A DNA stretch of 64,000 nt from Clostridiales bacterium (GCA_004554165.1 SFNQ01000007.1:3066-67065); one strand, 5' to 3'; shown: positions 54,861-63,388, counted from the first letter of the stretch. The notes: generated by a model from the letters alone, not told the origin. Numbers and translations: made by a program.

Positions 54861-56009
54861 ATGGAAAAACTGCAAAACGCAAAACAGAAGCAGGACTGGC
54901 GGCCGGTGCTCTTGCGCCTCCCCTGGCTGCTGCTCCTTCCGCTGGGCCTGCTCCTGCCGCAGCTTTGCGCGGGGCGGCAGCAGGCCATGGAACGCTATGC
55001 GCAAACCCTGTACCCGGCCATAAAGGATGCGCTTTGCGCGGTCACCTCCCGCCTGCCCTTTTCCCTTGCGGAGGCGCTTTTGTACGCGCTCTGCATCGGC
55101 GTTCCCCTGCTGCTCGTGTCGCGGCTGATCCTGCTCTGCCTTCGCCGCATCACGCTTGCGCGCTTTACGCAAATCGTTCTGTCCCTGCTGATTGCGGCGG
55201 GCGTGGCGCTGAACCTGTTCTATGTCACCTGGGGGTTCAACTATTTCCGCGCGCCGCTGCCGGAGCGGATGGACCTTTCCCTGCGGGAGCGGCCGGTGGA
55301 GGAGCTCGGGGACTTCACAGCTGCGCTGGCAAAAGCGGCTTCCGCCCTGCGGGAGACCCTGCCGGAGGATGAAGCCGGGGTATTTACCGTGGCGGATAGC
55401 GCTCCGGCAGCGCTGTTTCCGGAGCTGGTGGACGCCTATGGGGCGCTGGCGAAGGAGTATCCCGTGTTTTCCGGCAGGGTGACGCCCGCAAAGTCCGTCG
55501 AATGGTCGGAGGGCCTGTCCTGGCTGGGCATATCCGGGATCTATATTGGACTGACCGCAGAGCCCAACGTGAACACGCACCAGCCGCCGCTGCTGATGCT
55601 GCACGGCGCGGCGCATGAGATGGCGCATCAGCTGGGGATCGCCTCGGAGGATGCGGCGGAGCTGGCCGGCTTTCTTGCCTGTCTTTACGCGGACCGGCCG
55701 GAGATCGTCTATTCCGGGCTGGTCAACGCGCTTATCCACTGCGGCAACGCCCTGTACCGCGCGGATGCGGCGCAGTATGCGCTTGCGTACCGGCAGTATT
55801 CCGATGCCCTCGTGCGCGATCTTGCGGCCTATCGGCTGTATTGGCAGCGGTATGAGGGCAGGGCGGAGGAAATCGCCTCGCAGGCAAACGATGGATATCT
55901 CAAACACAACGCCCAGCAGAGCGGCATAAAAAGCTACGGCGAATCGGTGGATCTGCTGCTGGCCCTGCAGGAGTCAAAAAATATTTTAGCAAAGATAAAT
56001 TATTTTTGA
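54861..56009 (+). CDS. DUF3810-type membrane protein with a zinc-peptidase-like motif
   Basis: This 382-residue protein has about three N-terminal hydrophobic helices (residues 20-40, 65-90 and 100-125), then a large outside domain. In it, LLMLHGAAHEMAHQLGIASEDAAELAGF contains HEMAH, an HEXXH metalloprotease-like site, with a downstream Glu-rich helix (EDAAELAG) that could supply the third ligand. The family is called DUF3810 and its role is unknown. No Shine-Dalgarno sequence precedes the ATG; the extended -10 6 bases upstream predicts a leaderless message. Confidence 0.8.
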   Translation: MEKLQNAKQKQDWRPVLLRLPWLLLLPLGLLLPQLCAGRQQAMERYAQTLYPAIKDALCAVTSRLPFSLAEALLYALCIGVPLLLVSRLILLCLRRITLARFTQIVLSLLIAAGVALNLFYVTWGFNYFRAPLPERMDLSLRERPVEELGDFTAALAKAASALRETLPEDEAGVFTVADSAPAALFPELVDAYGALAKEYPVFSGRVTPAKSVEWSEGLSWLGISGIYIGLTAEPNVNTHQPPLLMLHGAAHEMAHQLGIASEDAAELAGFLACLYADRPEIVYSGLVNALIHCGNALYRADAAQYALAYRQYSDALVRDLAAYRLYWQRYEGRAEEIASQANDGYLKHNAQQSGIKSYGESVDLLLALQESKNILAKINYF

Positions 56010-56027
56010 TATCTCTGTCTTTTTCTG

Positions 56028-56056
56028 TTTACAAAGCGAAAAAATTTGTGTATGCT
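56028..56056 (+). promoter_or_regulatory. promoter of the TrpB-like PLP enzyme gene
   Basis: TTTACA (56028-56033) and TATGCT (56051-56056) separated by 17 bases, 42 bases before the ATG. Confidence 0.75.
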
Positions 56057-56097
56057 AGGGGTATCACCGAAAAATAATTTTGAATGGGAGTGGAACA

Positions 56098-57570
56098 ATG
56101 ATCGATCTGACCATGCATCGTGACAACCTGAACCGTACGATAGCGCGTGCGAGAGAGAAGGGCATCATCATTCCGACCTTTGCGCAGATGCGTAACCCCG
56201 ACCTGATTCCCGGAAAGATCAAAGAGCAGCTCAAAAGCGTCGGTCTGTGGGACCTGAATCCCCTCAACCTGTTCCGCATCAGCTGGCGCAACGAACAGAA
56301 GGAAACCGGCGGCGTGTTCGGCGATGTGAATTTCATCGAGGTTCCCTCCGTGCTGTCCGGCGTTAAGGCCCGCATCATCATCCTCACCGGCAAGTGGTTC
56401 CCCACCGGCTGCCACAAGGTCGGCGCATCCTTTGGCTGCCTCGTGCCGCGCCTTGTTACCGGACAGTTCGACCCCACCTATCATAAAGCGGTATGGCCCT
56501 CCACGGGCAATTACTGCCGCGGCGGCGCCTTCAACTCCAAGCTCCTGGCCTGCGATTCCATCGCGATTCTTCCTGCGGAGATGAGCCGCGAGCGTTTCGA
56601 GTGGCTTTCCAACATCGCGGGCGAGGTCATCGCCACCCCCGGCTGCGAGAGCAACGTCAAGGAAATCTTCGACAAGACCAAGGAGCTGCGCGAAACCCGC
56701 GAGGACGTCATGATCTTCAACCAGTTTGAGGAGATGGGCAACTGCGTGTGGCATTATCAGGTCACCGGCAAGGCCATTCAGGATGCGTTCGAGCAGATCA
56801 AGCGCGAGGGTGACCGCTTCGCGGGCGCCTGCTTCACCTCGGGTTCCGCCGGCACCATGAGCGCGGGCGACTATCTCAAGGAGCAGTATCCGCTGTCCAA
56901 GCTGGCCGTCGGCGAGGCGCTGCAGTGCCCCACGCTGCTGGAAAACGGCTTTGGCGGTCACCGCATCGAGGGCATTGGCGACAAGCACGTGCCGTGGATT
57001 CACAACGTCCGGAATACCGACATGGTCATCGATATCGACGACGAGGACAGCCAGAAGCTCCTGCGCCTGTTCAACGATCCCATCGGCCAGAAATACCTGG
57101 TCGAGGAGGTCGGCGTTCCCGCGGACTTTGTGGCAAAGCTCTCGCTGCTGGGCATCTCCGGCATTGCCAACATGCTCTGCTGCATCAAGATGGCCAAGTA
57201 CTATGAGCTGACCGAGCACGACGTGCTGGCCACCGTTGGCACGGACTCCGCCGTCATGTACCAGAGCCGTATTCAGGAGCTGGCGGACGCGGATGGCGCC
57301 TACACCAGCTGCATGGCCGCCGCAGACTACGCGGAGCACCTCCACGGCATCCGCACCGACGTTATGGAGGAGCTGACCTATCAGGCCAGAAAGCGCGTCC
57401 ACAATCTCAAGTACTACACCTGGGTCGAGCAGCAGGGCAAGACCTACGAGGAGATCAACCAGCAGTGGTACGACGAGCATTACTGGACCGATATGCACGA
57501 TCAGGCAAAGGATATCGACGCCCTCATCGACCAGTTCAACGACGAGGTGGGCCTGCTCAAGAAGCTGTAA
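56098..57570 (+). CDS. fold-type II PLP-dependent enzyme (cysteine synthase/TrpB-like), function unknown
   Basis: The 490-residue protein has a PLP lysine candidate in PTGCHKVGAS, a phosphate-binding loop STGNYCRGGAFN, a Gly-rich FTSGSAGTMSAGD, and a C-terminal GTDSAVMYQSR where a serine could contact the pyridine nitrogen. It is larger than cysteine synthase (about 310) and differs from tryptophan synthase beta, belonging to the group usually annotated only as PLP-dependent protein, beta subunit. It may catalyse beta- or gamma-elimination/replacement on an amino acid. It has its own promoter and terminator, so it is a single-gene unit. The start is ATG 56098 with GGGAGTGG. Confidence 0.8.
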   Translation: MIDLTMHRDNLNRTIARAREKGIIIPTFAQMRNPDLIPGKIKEQLKSVGLWDLNPLNLFRISWRNEQKETGGVFGDVNFIEVPSVLSGVKARIIILTGKWFPTGCHKVGASFGCLVPRLVTGQFDPTYHKAVWPSTGNYCRGGAFNSKLLACDSIAILPAEMSRERFEWLSNIAGEVIATPGCESNVKEIFDKTKELRETREDVMIFNQFEEMGNCVWHYQVTGKAIQDAFEQIKREGDRFAGACFTSGSAGTMSAGDYLKEQYPLSKLAVGEALQCPTLLENGFGGHRIEGIGDKHVPWIHNVRNTDMVIDIDDEDSQKLLRLFNDPIGQKYLVEEVGVPADFVAKLSLLGISGIANMLCCIKMAKYYELTEHDVLATVGTDSAVMYQSRIQELADADGAYTSCMAAADYAEHLHGIRTDVMEELTYQARKRVHNLKYYTWVEQQGKTYEEINQQWYDEHYWTDMHDQAKDIDALIDQFNDEVGLLKKL

Positions 57571-57605
57571 GCATCGGCTCAGCGATACGATTGATACGGA
57601 ACAGA

Positions 57606-57647
57606 GCCGCCGGTTCCCGCAAAGGGGAGCCGGCGGCTTTCCGTTTT
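57606..57647 (+). terminator. terminator of the TrpB-like gene
   Basis: A 13-bp stem (GCCGCCGGTTCCC with GGGAGCCGGCGGC, one G-U pair) followed by TTTCCGTTTT. Confidence 0.85.
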
Positions 57648-57983
57648 CCCAAAAGACCGGAATTGCAGGCCATGCTGGACAGAGGGACGGCCCGTGGACC
57701 TTGCCGCAGCTGCAAGCCTGGCCGCCGTATCCCGCTGGGCGGGAGGGTGCATCCTGCCCGTTCAGCGGAAAGGGCGGGCTTAACGAAGCAACCCTCTCTC
57801 TATTGGAAAAGCTCCTTCCCCGGGCTGGCTGACGAAGCGCGCGCCCCATGCCCCGAAAATCCCGGCGGCTCTTTGCCTTTCCCCAAAGCGCGCCGCCGCC
57901 CTTTTTGCGGGGCAGGTGGCTTTTGGGGCGCGGACGCCTCCCCAATATGCAACACCCGATCAGATTTTTTTCAGGGAGGAGTC

Positions 57984-58013
57984 TTGTTTTTTCTGATTGC
58001 CCTGTGCTATATT
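57984..58013 (+). promoter_or_regulatory. possible promoter with a long leader to the MATE gene
   Basis: TTGTTT (57984-57989) and TATATT (58008-58013) separated by 18 bases, nearly 500 bases upstream of the MATE start. Confidence 0.45.
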
Positions 58014-58408
58014 AATAAAAAGCGTGTAGCGATGAGCGTAAGTCCGGCTCACTCCTGCGCGCTGTTTTTTTTGTGCGGGAGATCGGTGGACAAGGAGGCG
58101 ACAGCCGGACTTGGGCGGCGTCACCCGGGGGACGAAATATGCGGACCCCTTGTGCGGGCGCGCCGGCTTGGGGATATCCGAAACCGCATCGCCCCTTTGG
58201 AGCCGCTGCGGCCGGCCGCTTGTGGGCGGCAGAGCCGGCAAAACCTTGCAGGAGGCGGGTTTTCCTGGCAGATGCAGGCGAAAAAAAGGGACATGCCGGC
58301 CCGGCAAAGCCCGCTGGGAGAGAAGGGGCCGACCTGCGGACAGCGCGGGGCGCGCCTGCTGCCTGCCGGTTGCGGCTTTGCTCACAAAACGAAATATTAT
58401 GCGGACAC

Positions 58409-58462
58409 GATACATGCGAGCCATCGCAGACACGATACGGTTGCGGCGCCATCGCATGTATC
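58409..58462. promoter_or_regulatory. 11-bp inverted repeat upstream of the MATE gene
   Basis: GATACATGCGA (58409-58419) and TCGCATGTATC (58452-58462) are exact complements enclosing 32 bases. It could be an RNA hairpin in the leader or a pair of operator half-sites. GACACGATAC also occurs twice in this stretch. Confidence 0.5.
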
Positions 58463-58483
58463 TTTGTTGTCCTGCGGGAGGCG

Positions 58484-58517
58484 TACGTTGGAACAGGAGG
58501 AAGTTACGTTGGAACAG
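58484..58517 (+). repeat. tandem TACGTTGGAACAG at the MATE start
   Basis: The 13-mer occurs at 58484-58496 and 58505-58517, 21 bases apart and in frame, so it duplicates the start region including a TTG codon. Only the second TTG has AGGAGG at the right distance. Confidence 0.7.
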
Positions 58518-59903
58518 AAAGCAAACAATTTTCTTGAAACGGAAAAGATTGGAAAACTGATGCGCAGGTATTCCGTGCCATGCATCATTTCCCTGATGGT
58601 GGCCGCCCTGTATAACATCGTTGATCAGGTCTTTATCGCCAATGCCGATTATCTTGGCTCTTACGGCAATGCCGCCAACACCGTGGTTTTTCCTTTAACG
58701 GTGGTCGCTTTGGCAATTGCGGTAATGCTGGGCGACGGCTGCTGCGCCTTTGTCAGCATCAGCCTGGGAGCGAATCAGAAGGAGGATGCCGCAGGAAGTA
58801 TTGGCAGTGCCATTGTGCTCTGCGTCGCCAGCAGCGTTGTTTTGACCGCGCTCTATCTGATTTTTATGGAACCGATTCTGACGCTGTTCGGCGGCAGGGT
58901 CAATGCGCAAACCTATGCCTGCGCAAAAGAGTATTTCTTCTGGATTGCTCTTGGCATACCGTTCTATATGTTCGGCCAGGCAATGAACCCGGTCATTCGG
59001 TCAGACGGCAGTCCGGTATTCGCCATGTTTGCCACCCTTGCCGGCGCTGTTACAAACCTGATTCTGGATCCCCTGTTCATTTTTCCGATGCAGATGGGCA
59101 TGAGAGGCGCGGCAATCGCTACCGTGATCGGGCAGCTGCTGACGGCTGCGCTCTCACTCTGGTATCTGTTCCATATGAAGGCGGTCAGGCCGGGAAAACT
59201 CAGTTTTCGACTCCGCAGAGCTCTGGTGAAGAGACTTCTGGCGCTCGGCCTTACCAGCTTTCTGTCCCAGATTTCTCTGGTTGTTTCCATGGCGGCTGTT
59301 CAGAATATGTGCATGAAATACGGCGCGATGGACGAAATCTTCGGTCAGGCGGCGTACGCCCAGATTCCTCTGGCGGTTCTGGGCATCGTCATGAAGTTTT
59401 TCCAGGTTGCCATTTCGGTTGCGGTTGGCATGGCCGCCGGCTGTATTCCCATTGCAGGATACAATATCGGCGCAAAGCGAAACGACCGGGCAAAAGGACT
59501 GTTTACCTGCCTGCTGGTTGCGGAAGCAGCCGTTGGCGCGGTAGCGCTTCTGCTTGTGGAGTTTTTCCCAAACCGGCTGATCGGCATTTTCGGCGCCGGT
59601 AACGAAAGCGTTTATTATGCGGAGTTTGCCGTGAGATGTTTTCGCATTTATCTTTGCATGATGCCCCTTGCGATGGTAAACAAGGGGACGTTCATCTATC
59701 TGCAGGCGCTTGGCAGGGCTGCGGAGTCCACCGCGCTTTCACTGATCCGCGAAGTGGTCTTCGGGGTTCTGCTGCCCGTTGTTCTTCCGGTTTTCTGGGG
59801 ATTGAACGGACTTTTATATTCCTTCCCTGCGGCGGACGTTCTCACCTTTGCGATCACGCTGCTTGTGATCCGCCGAACCTGTCGGCAGCTCAGCGCGAAC
59901 TGA
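58509..59903 (+). CDS. MATE-family efflux transporter
   Basis: The 464-residue protein has twelve hydrophobic helices and typical MATE segments (LMRRYSVPCIISLMVAALYNIVDQVFI, GDGCCAFVSISLG, GIPFYMFGQAMNPVIRSDGSP, NLILDPLFIFPMQMGMRGAAIATVIGQ). It should export drugs or metabolites using a sodium or proton gradient. The start is TTG 58509, 8 bases after AGGAGG. The neighbouring LacI-type gene may regulate it or another system. Confidence 0.9.
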   Translation: MEQKANNFLETEKIGKLMRRYSVPCIISLMVAALYNIVDQVFIANADYLGSYGNAANTVVFPLTVVALAIAVMLGDGCCAFVSISLGANQKEDAAGSIGSAIVLCVASSVVLTALYLIFMEPILTLFGGRVNAQTYACAKEYFFWIALGIPFYMFGQAMNPVIRSDGSPVFAMFATLAGAVTNLILDPLFIFPMQMGMRGAAIATVIGQLLTAALSLWYLFHMKAVRPGKLSFRLRRALVKRLLALGLTSFLSQISLVVSMAAVQNMCMKYGAMDEIFGQAAYAQIPLAVLGIVMKFFQVAISVAVGMAAGCIPIAGYNIGAKRNDRAKGLFTCLLVAEAAVGAVALLLVEFFPNRLIGIFGAGNESVYYAEFAVRCFRIYLCMMPLAMVNKGTFIYLQALGRAAESTALSLIREVVFGVLLPVVLPVFWGLNGLLYSFPAADVLTFAITLLVIRRTCRQLSAN

Positions 59904-60092
59904 TGCCTCGCCCGGAACTGCCCTTAGACCATGGACGCCGGACTTTGCCTGCCAAACGCGCGGGGCGGTTTCGCGTCCCGCCGGGTATGTTTTTGATGAC
60001 TTTGTGCAATCGGTTTCCTCGCTTGAACGCCGTTGTATTTCTGAGATGCGGGCTTTCCGGTGCAGCCGTTTTTTGAAATTTCGGCCCTTTTG

Positions 60093-60121
60093 TTGACGAA
60101 AGTTGCAGGCTGTTGTAAAAT
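60093..60121 (+). promoter_or_regulatory. promoter of the LacI-family gene
   Basis: TTGACG (60093-60098) and TAAAAT (60116-60121) separated by 17 bases, about 30 bases before the start. Confidence 0.75.
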
Positions 60122-60151
60122 AACACCAGTTGGTTTCGTTTGGAGGGCTTT

Positions 60152-61147
60152 GTGGACGAAGTAACAATTTATGATATCGCAAGGATGGCGAACGTTTCTC
60201 CGAGTACCGTTTCCCGAGTGGTCAACAACTATCCTCATGTGAAGAAAACAACCAGAGCGCGGGTTCAGAAACTGTTGGAAGAGTATCATTACGTTCCAAA
60301 CGAAACCGCGCGGGGCCTGGTGAACCAGTCCTCGAAAATGATTGGAATTCTGATTTCCGATATCCGCACAACGCACCATACGGACGGCGTGTATTATATT
60401 GAAAGGGAGCTGTCCAAGCAGGGCTATTCCTGCCTGATTTACAATACGGGCGTAGCTGCGGAGGAGCAGTCCCGTGCGATTCACCTGATCAGTCAGCGCA
60501 AGGTGGATGCGGCAATCCTGATGGGCTCCATTTATCAGACCGATGCGGTGAAGAAAGCGATTCGGAATTACCTGCCCACAACGCCCGTTGTGATCTGTAA
60601 CGGATTCCTCGATGCTCCGAATATTTATGGGCTGATTGCGGACGAGCGAAACGGCGTTTGCGACTGTGTCAGACTGCTGGCGGACAAGGGGAGAAAGCAC
60701 CCCGCATTTATTGTAGATCATTATACGCCAAGCAACCGGCTGAAACAGGAGGGATTTGAAACGGGAATTTCTCAGTATTTTACCGGCCATACCCCGGTGG
60801 TTGTAGAATCTGGCGTCTCCACGCAGAACATCTATGACGCCACGGTGGACCTGCTGCGCAGACGCCCGGAAATCGACGGCATTATCTATGCGGAGGATTT
60901 GATGGCGCTCACTGGCATACGGGCCCTGTCGGAACTGCGCATTTCCGTCCCGGATGATGTTGCGGTGATAGGTATCAACAACTCAAGATATGCGGAAATC
61001 TGCAACCCGCCGCTCACTTCTCTGGACAATATGCTCTATGACCTGAGCCTGACCGCTGCGAGAAACATGATTGCTTTATTGCAGGGCGGGCATATCAACA
61101 AGAAAATGATGATCTGTTCCGAGGTCGTGGAACGCAAAACCACCTAG
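60152..61147 (+). CDS. LacI-family transcriptional regulator
   Basis: The 331-residue repressor has an N-terminal helix-turn-helix (VTIYDIARMANVSPSTVSRVVNN) and hinge helix (NETARGLVNQSS), then a sugar-binding-protein-like ligand domain. The start is probably GTG 60152 with GGAGGG 4 bases upstream; TTG 60140 lies inside the ribosome site. It has its own promoter and terminator. The ligand and targets are unknown; the MATE gene upstream is the nearest candidate. Confidence 0.9.
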   Translation: MDEVTIYDIARMANVSPSTVSRVVNNYPHVKKTTRARVQKLLEEYHYVPNETARGLVNQSSKMIGILISDIRTTHHTDGVYYIERELSKQGYSCLIYNTGVAAEEQSRAIHLISQRKVDAAILMGSIYQTDAVKKAIRNYLPTTPVVICNGFLDAPNIYGLIADERNGVCDCVRLLADKGRKHPAFIVDHYTPSNRLKQEGFETGISQYFTGHTPVVVESGVSTQNIYDATVDLLRRRPEIDGIIYAEDLMALTGIRALSELRISVPDDVAVIGINNSRYAEICNPPLTSLDNMLYDLSLTAARNMIALLQGGHINKKMMICSEVVERKTT

Positions 61148-61160
61148 CCCCCAAAACAGG

Positions 61161-61182
61161 CGCTGCATCGGCAGCGTTTTTT
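61161..61182 (+). terminator. terminator of the LacI-family gene
   Basis: CGCTGC-ATCG-GCAGCG followed by six T, 14 bases past the stop. Confidence 0.9.
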
Positions 61183-61552
61183 CTTTGGTCGCTTTCCTGA
61201 TGCATACGGGCAATTTGAATTTCAACAGAGGCGTGCAGGAGTGTCGTTTTTGGCAAATATCCGTTTCAGGATACGGTTGCAGAAGAATTTGTGATTCCGG
61301 CCTGGAGGAAGCGGAGCGCTCCGGCGGGGCAAAGCCAACGCTGCGGTTTGGCTCCGGAGCCAGGGGGGTTGCCGTCCCCTGATCGGCACGGAGGCGAGAC
61401 GGCCGGGCCGTTGGGGGTACGCTGGAAAAGCTGCGCGTGCTGATGGAGCGAAAGAGAATTCCGCAACGCAGGCAGCGGTGCGGGAAGCGGATGGCGCGGC
61501 TTATTCGGCAGGAATGGAGGGGGATGTGCGCTTGCGGTTCACAGGGGCGCGG

Positions 61553-61581
61553 TTGCCGGCAGGCTGCAATAATGCTATACT
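61553..61581 (+). promoter_or_regulatory. promoter leading into the accessory patch
   Basis: TTGCCG (61553-61558) and TATACT (61576-61581) separated by 17 bases. Confidence 0.6.
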
Positions 61582-61750
61582 GGAAATGTCCAAAGCATCA
61601 AGCGATAAACTCTAAAGAACAGATTTGACTGGGATTGGCAGGAAATGGGCGCTTCTCGTACAAACCCCGTATGGCGCAGGACAGGGTTGCAATGGATTCT
61701 CTGACGGAAACACTTCGATACGCAATGGAAAACATCTGCTGAGGCATCGC

Positions 61751-61864
61751 AAACGGAGGGAGCGGCATGATGCGGAAAAGGAGAAAACCGGGCCGGACAA
61801 TGATTCGGGCAGGAATCCTGGTTGTGCTGCTGGCAATCCTGTGCGCCATGCTTTTTGCGCCGGA
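61751..61864 (+). repeat. 114-bp signal-anchor module, copy A
   Basis: This segment matches 63275-63388 at all but 5 of 114 positions. It includes a GGAGGG ribosome site, two ATGs and the coding region for a basic, hydrophobic signal-anchor. Confidence 0.9.
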
Positions 61865-62263
61865 GTGGATGCGAGAATTATAGAACGCCTTATTGATATG
61901 GCAAAGGCATATGGGGTTAAACAGGTTTTATTCACAAGCGGGTATAGGTCTCATGAAAAGCAAAAGGAGATTTACGATGCTTATATAGAGGGAGTTAAAG
62001 GAGCTAACTATGCCATGGAGCCCTATACAAGTTGGCATGAATATGGTGGTGCTGTGGACATCTATAGTCCGCAATTGCAAGAGTTACCGAATGCGGCGTT
62101 CTTGGAGTTCGGATTATCAAGACCAGCCTATGTGCCCGGAGATCCTGTGTTAATTGAGACATGGCATGTTCAACTGGCCGAAAATGCTGTTTTGGAAGCA
62201 ACGCTTGAAGAAGGAAGTAAATACTATGAAAGCATTCGTCAATGGAGTGAAACCGGAGAGTAA
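61767..62263 (+). pseudogene. frameshifted VanY-like D,D-carboxypeptidase with a borrowed signal-anchor
   Basis: From ATG 61767 a basic signal-anchor (MMRKRRKPGR, then a hydrophobic run to LFAPE) reads for 38 codons to a stop at 61881. Another frame then carries an M15B peptidase body: LFTSGYRSHEKQ, the zinc motif SWHEYGGAVD (SXHXXGXAXD) and ETWH near the end, stopping at 62263. The two parts join only if one base is gained or lost at about 61865. A lone start at ATG 61898 would drop part of the fold and the export signal. The anchor is copied from the module also found at 63275. The body is AT-richer than the surrounding genome. Its end overlaps the next gene by 38 bases. Confidence 0.7.
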
Positions 62264-63242
62264 GAGGTTAGGCTTTGTTGTGACCATTGGTTTAATTGCA
62301 GCGGCATTTTTACTATTAATTGAAGTGTTATGGGGAAGAAGTTTGTTTATAACTGATCAATTGAATGGCTTGCTATTGGCTGCAAGTTCGAGTTCTAATA
62401 AAAGCGTATCTACATCTGGCGGATATATAATAGAGCATAATGGATTTTATTATTATGCCAATCCAAACGATGGCAATCGCTTATATCAAGCCGATTCGGC
62501 CTTGAAGAATCATAAAAGATTAAGTGATCACGTGAACGGCTCTCCCTATATACAGATGACGGCCGCAGGAAACAGACTATTATATTTAAGAAACAATCGC
62601 ACTGTGAGCGCCCCGTTTCAAAATGAACTTTGTTATTATGACTTGGAAACAGCAGAAGAACGTGTAATCTTTGACAAAAATGTAGTGAGCTACATTGTCG
62701 TGGGGGATTGGATATATTGTGAGACGGTTTCACCTGCGCAGAGCTATCGTCTACGCTTGGATGGAACTTCTGTTGAAGCGTTTGGAAACGAGTATCCGGA
62801 CGCTTTCGCAAAGAGAATGTGGGCGGTATTTGAAGATACTTTAATTTTTTCAACCAATGAAGCCATAACGAAATTCAATCCGGTGAGCGGACAAACGGAG
62901 AGCTTTCAGGGGGATTCGGCTTCCTTTGCGGTGGAAGATTCCTATATCTATAGCATAAACTATAACGATGACTATTCGCTCGAACGGTATGATGCTGAGA
63001 CCATGTCCTATTCTGACAAAACATATATAGTTTCAAAAAATGTACAATCGTTTACGCTCTTGGAGAAGACCCTTGTCTATGCGACACAAAATGGTACCAT
63101 ATGGATGAAAGACCTTACCGATAAACATGGGTGGTTCCTGACTTTTGGCAGCGACCCGACGATATGCGGGCAATTTCTGTTTTACAGGAACAGGAATGGC
63201 ATGATTGGATATTTTGGATTATCCACAGAAGGCGTTTTATAG
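62226..63242 (+). CDS. membrane-anchored protein with DUF5050-like beta-propeller repeats
   Basis: The 338-residue protein has one N-terminal transmembrane helix (about 17-35, LGFVVTIGLIAAAFLLLIEVL). Repeated blade-like units follow (NGFYYYANPNDGNRLYQAD, AGNRLLYLRNN, ...NELCYYDLETAEERVIF, VVGDWIYCETVSPAQSYRLRLDG), as in DUF5050/low-density-lipoprotein-repeat-like surface proteins. It faces outside the cell. It is clearly AT-richer than the core genes, suggesting transfer. Its stop is directly followed by an RHS-repeat footprint (63260-63280). Function unknown. Confidence 0.75.
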   Translation: MKAFVNGVKPESKRLGFVVTIGLIAAAFLLLIEVLWGRSLFITDQLNGLLLAASSSSNKSVSTSGGYIIEHNGFYYYANPNDGNRLYQADSALKNHKRLSDHVNGSPYIQMTAAGNRLLYLRNNRTVSAPFQNELCYYDLETAEERVIFDKNVVSYIVVGDWIYCETVSPAQSYRLRLDGTSVEAFGNEYPDAFAKRMWAVFEDTLIFSTNEAITKFNPVSGQTESFQGDSASFAVEDSYIYSINYNDDYSLERYDAETMSYSDKTYIVSKNVQSFTLLEKTLVYATQNGTIWMKDLTDKHGWFLTFGSDPTICGQFLFYRNRNGMIGYFGLSTEGVL

Positions 63243-63259
63243 CATGGGAAAAGCACCTG

Positions 63260-63280
63260 CTACAGCTACGACGGAAACGG
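63260..63280 (+). repeat. YD/RHS-repeat footprint, left copy of a 21-bp direct repeat
   Basis: The 21 bases are identical to 63915-63935 and translate as YSYDGNG in the RHS frame. Together they flank the gene at 63291-63914. Confidence 0.85.
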
Positions 63281-63388
63281 AGGGAGCGACATGATGCGAA
63301 AAAGGAGAAAACCGGGCCGGACAATGATTCGGGCAGGGATCCTGGTTGCGCTGCTGGCAATCCTGTGCGCCATGCTTTTTGTGCCGGA
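63275..63388 (+). repeat. 114-bp signal-anchor module, copy B
   Basis: Second copy of the module at 61751-61864 (5 mismatches). Here it is in frame with the rest of the gene it starts. Confidence 0.9.

Larger units (their letters stand above)
57571..58508. other. long intergenic stretch with terminator, promoter and structured leader
   Basis: About 940 bases. After the terminator at 57606-57647 the sequence is GC-rich without a credible gene, although one frame happens to stay open and joins the MATE gene. A promoter-like pair is at 57984-58013 and an 11-bp inverted repeat at 58409-58462. Confidence 0.55.
61148..61766. other. intergenic stretch at the border of the accessory patch
   Basis: About 620 bases. 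After the terminator (61161-61182) the frames look like decayed coding sequence with no family I can name. A good promoter lies at 61553-61581. From about 61720 the sequence resembles the stretch before the gene at 63291. Confidence 0.5.

Noticed and set aside
57465..58508. 348-codon in-frame upstream extension of the MATE gene
   Set aside because: It overlaps the end of the PLP enzyme gene and a terminator, its residues look random, and a TTG with AGGAGG at 58509 fits the family start.
61185..61628. small open frames after the LacI-type gene
   Set aside because: They have no plausible start sites or recognisable domains. Possibly decayed coding sequence, but nothing can be named.
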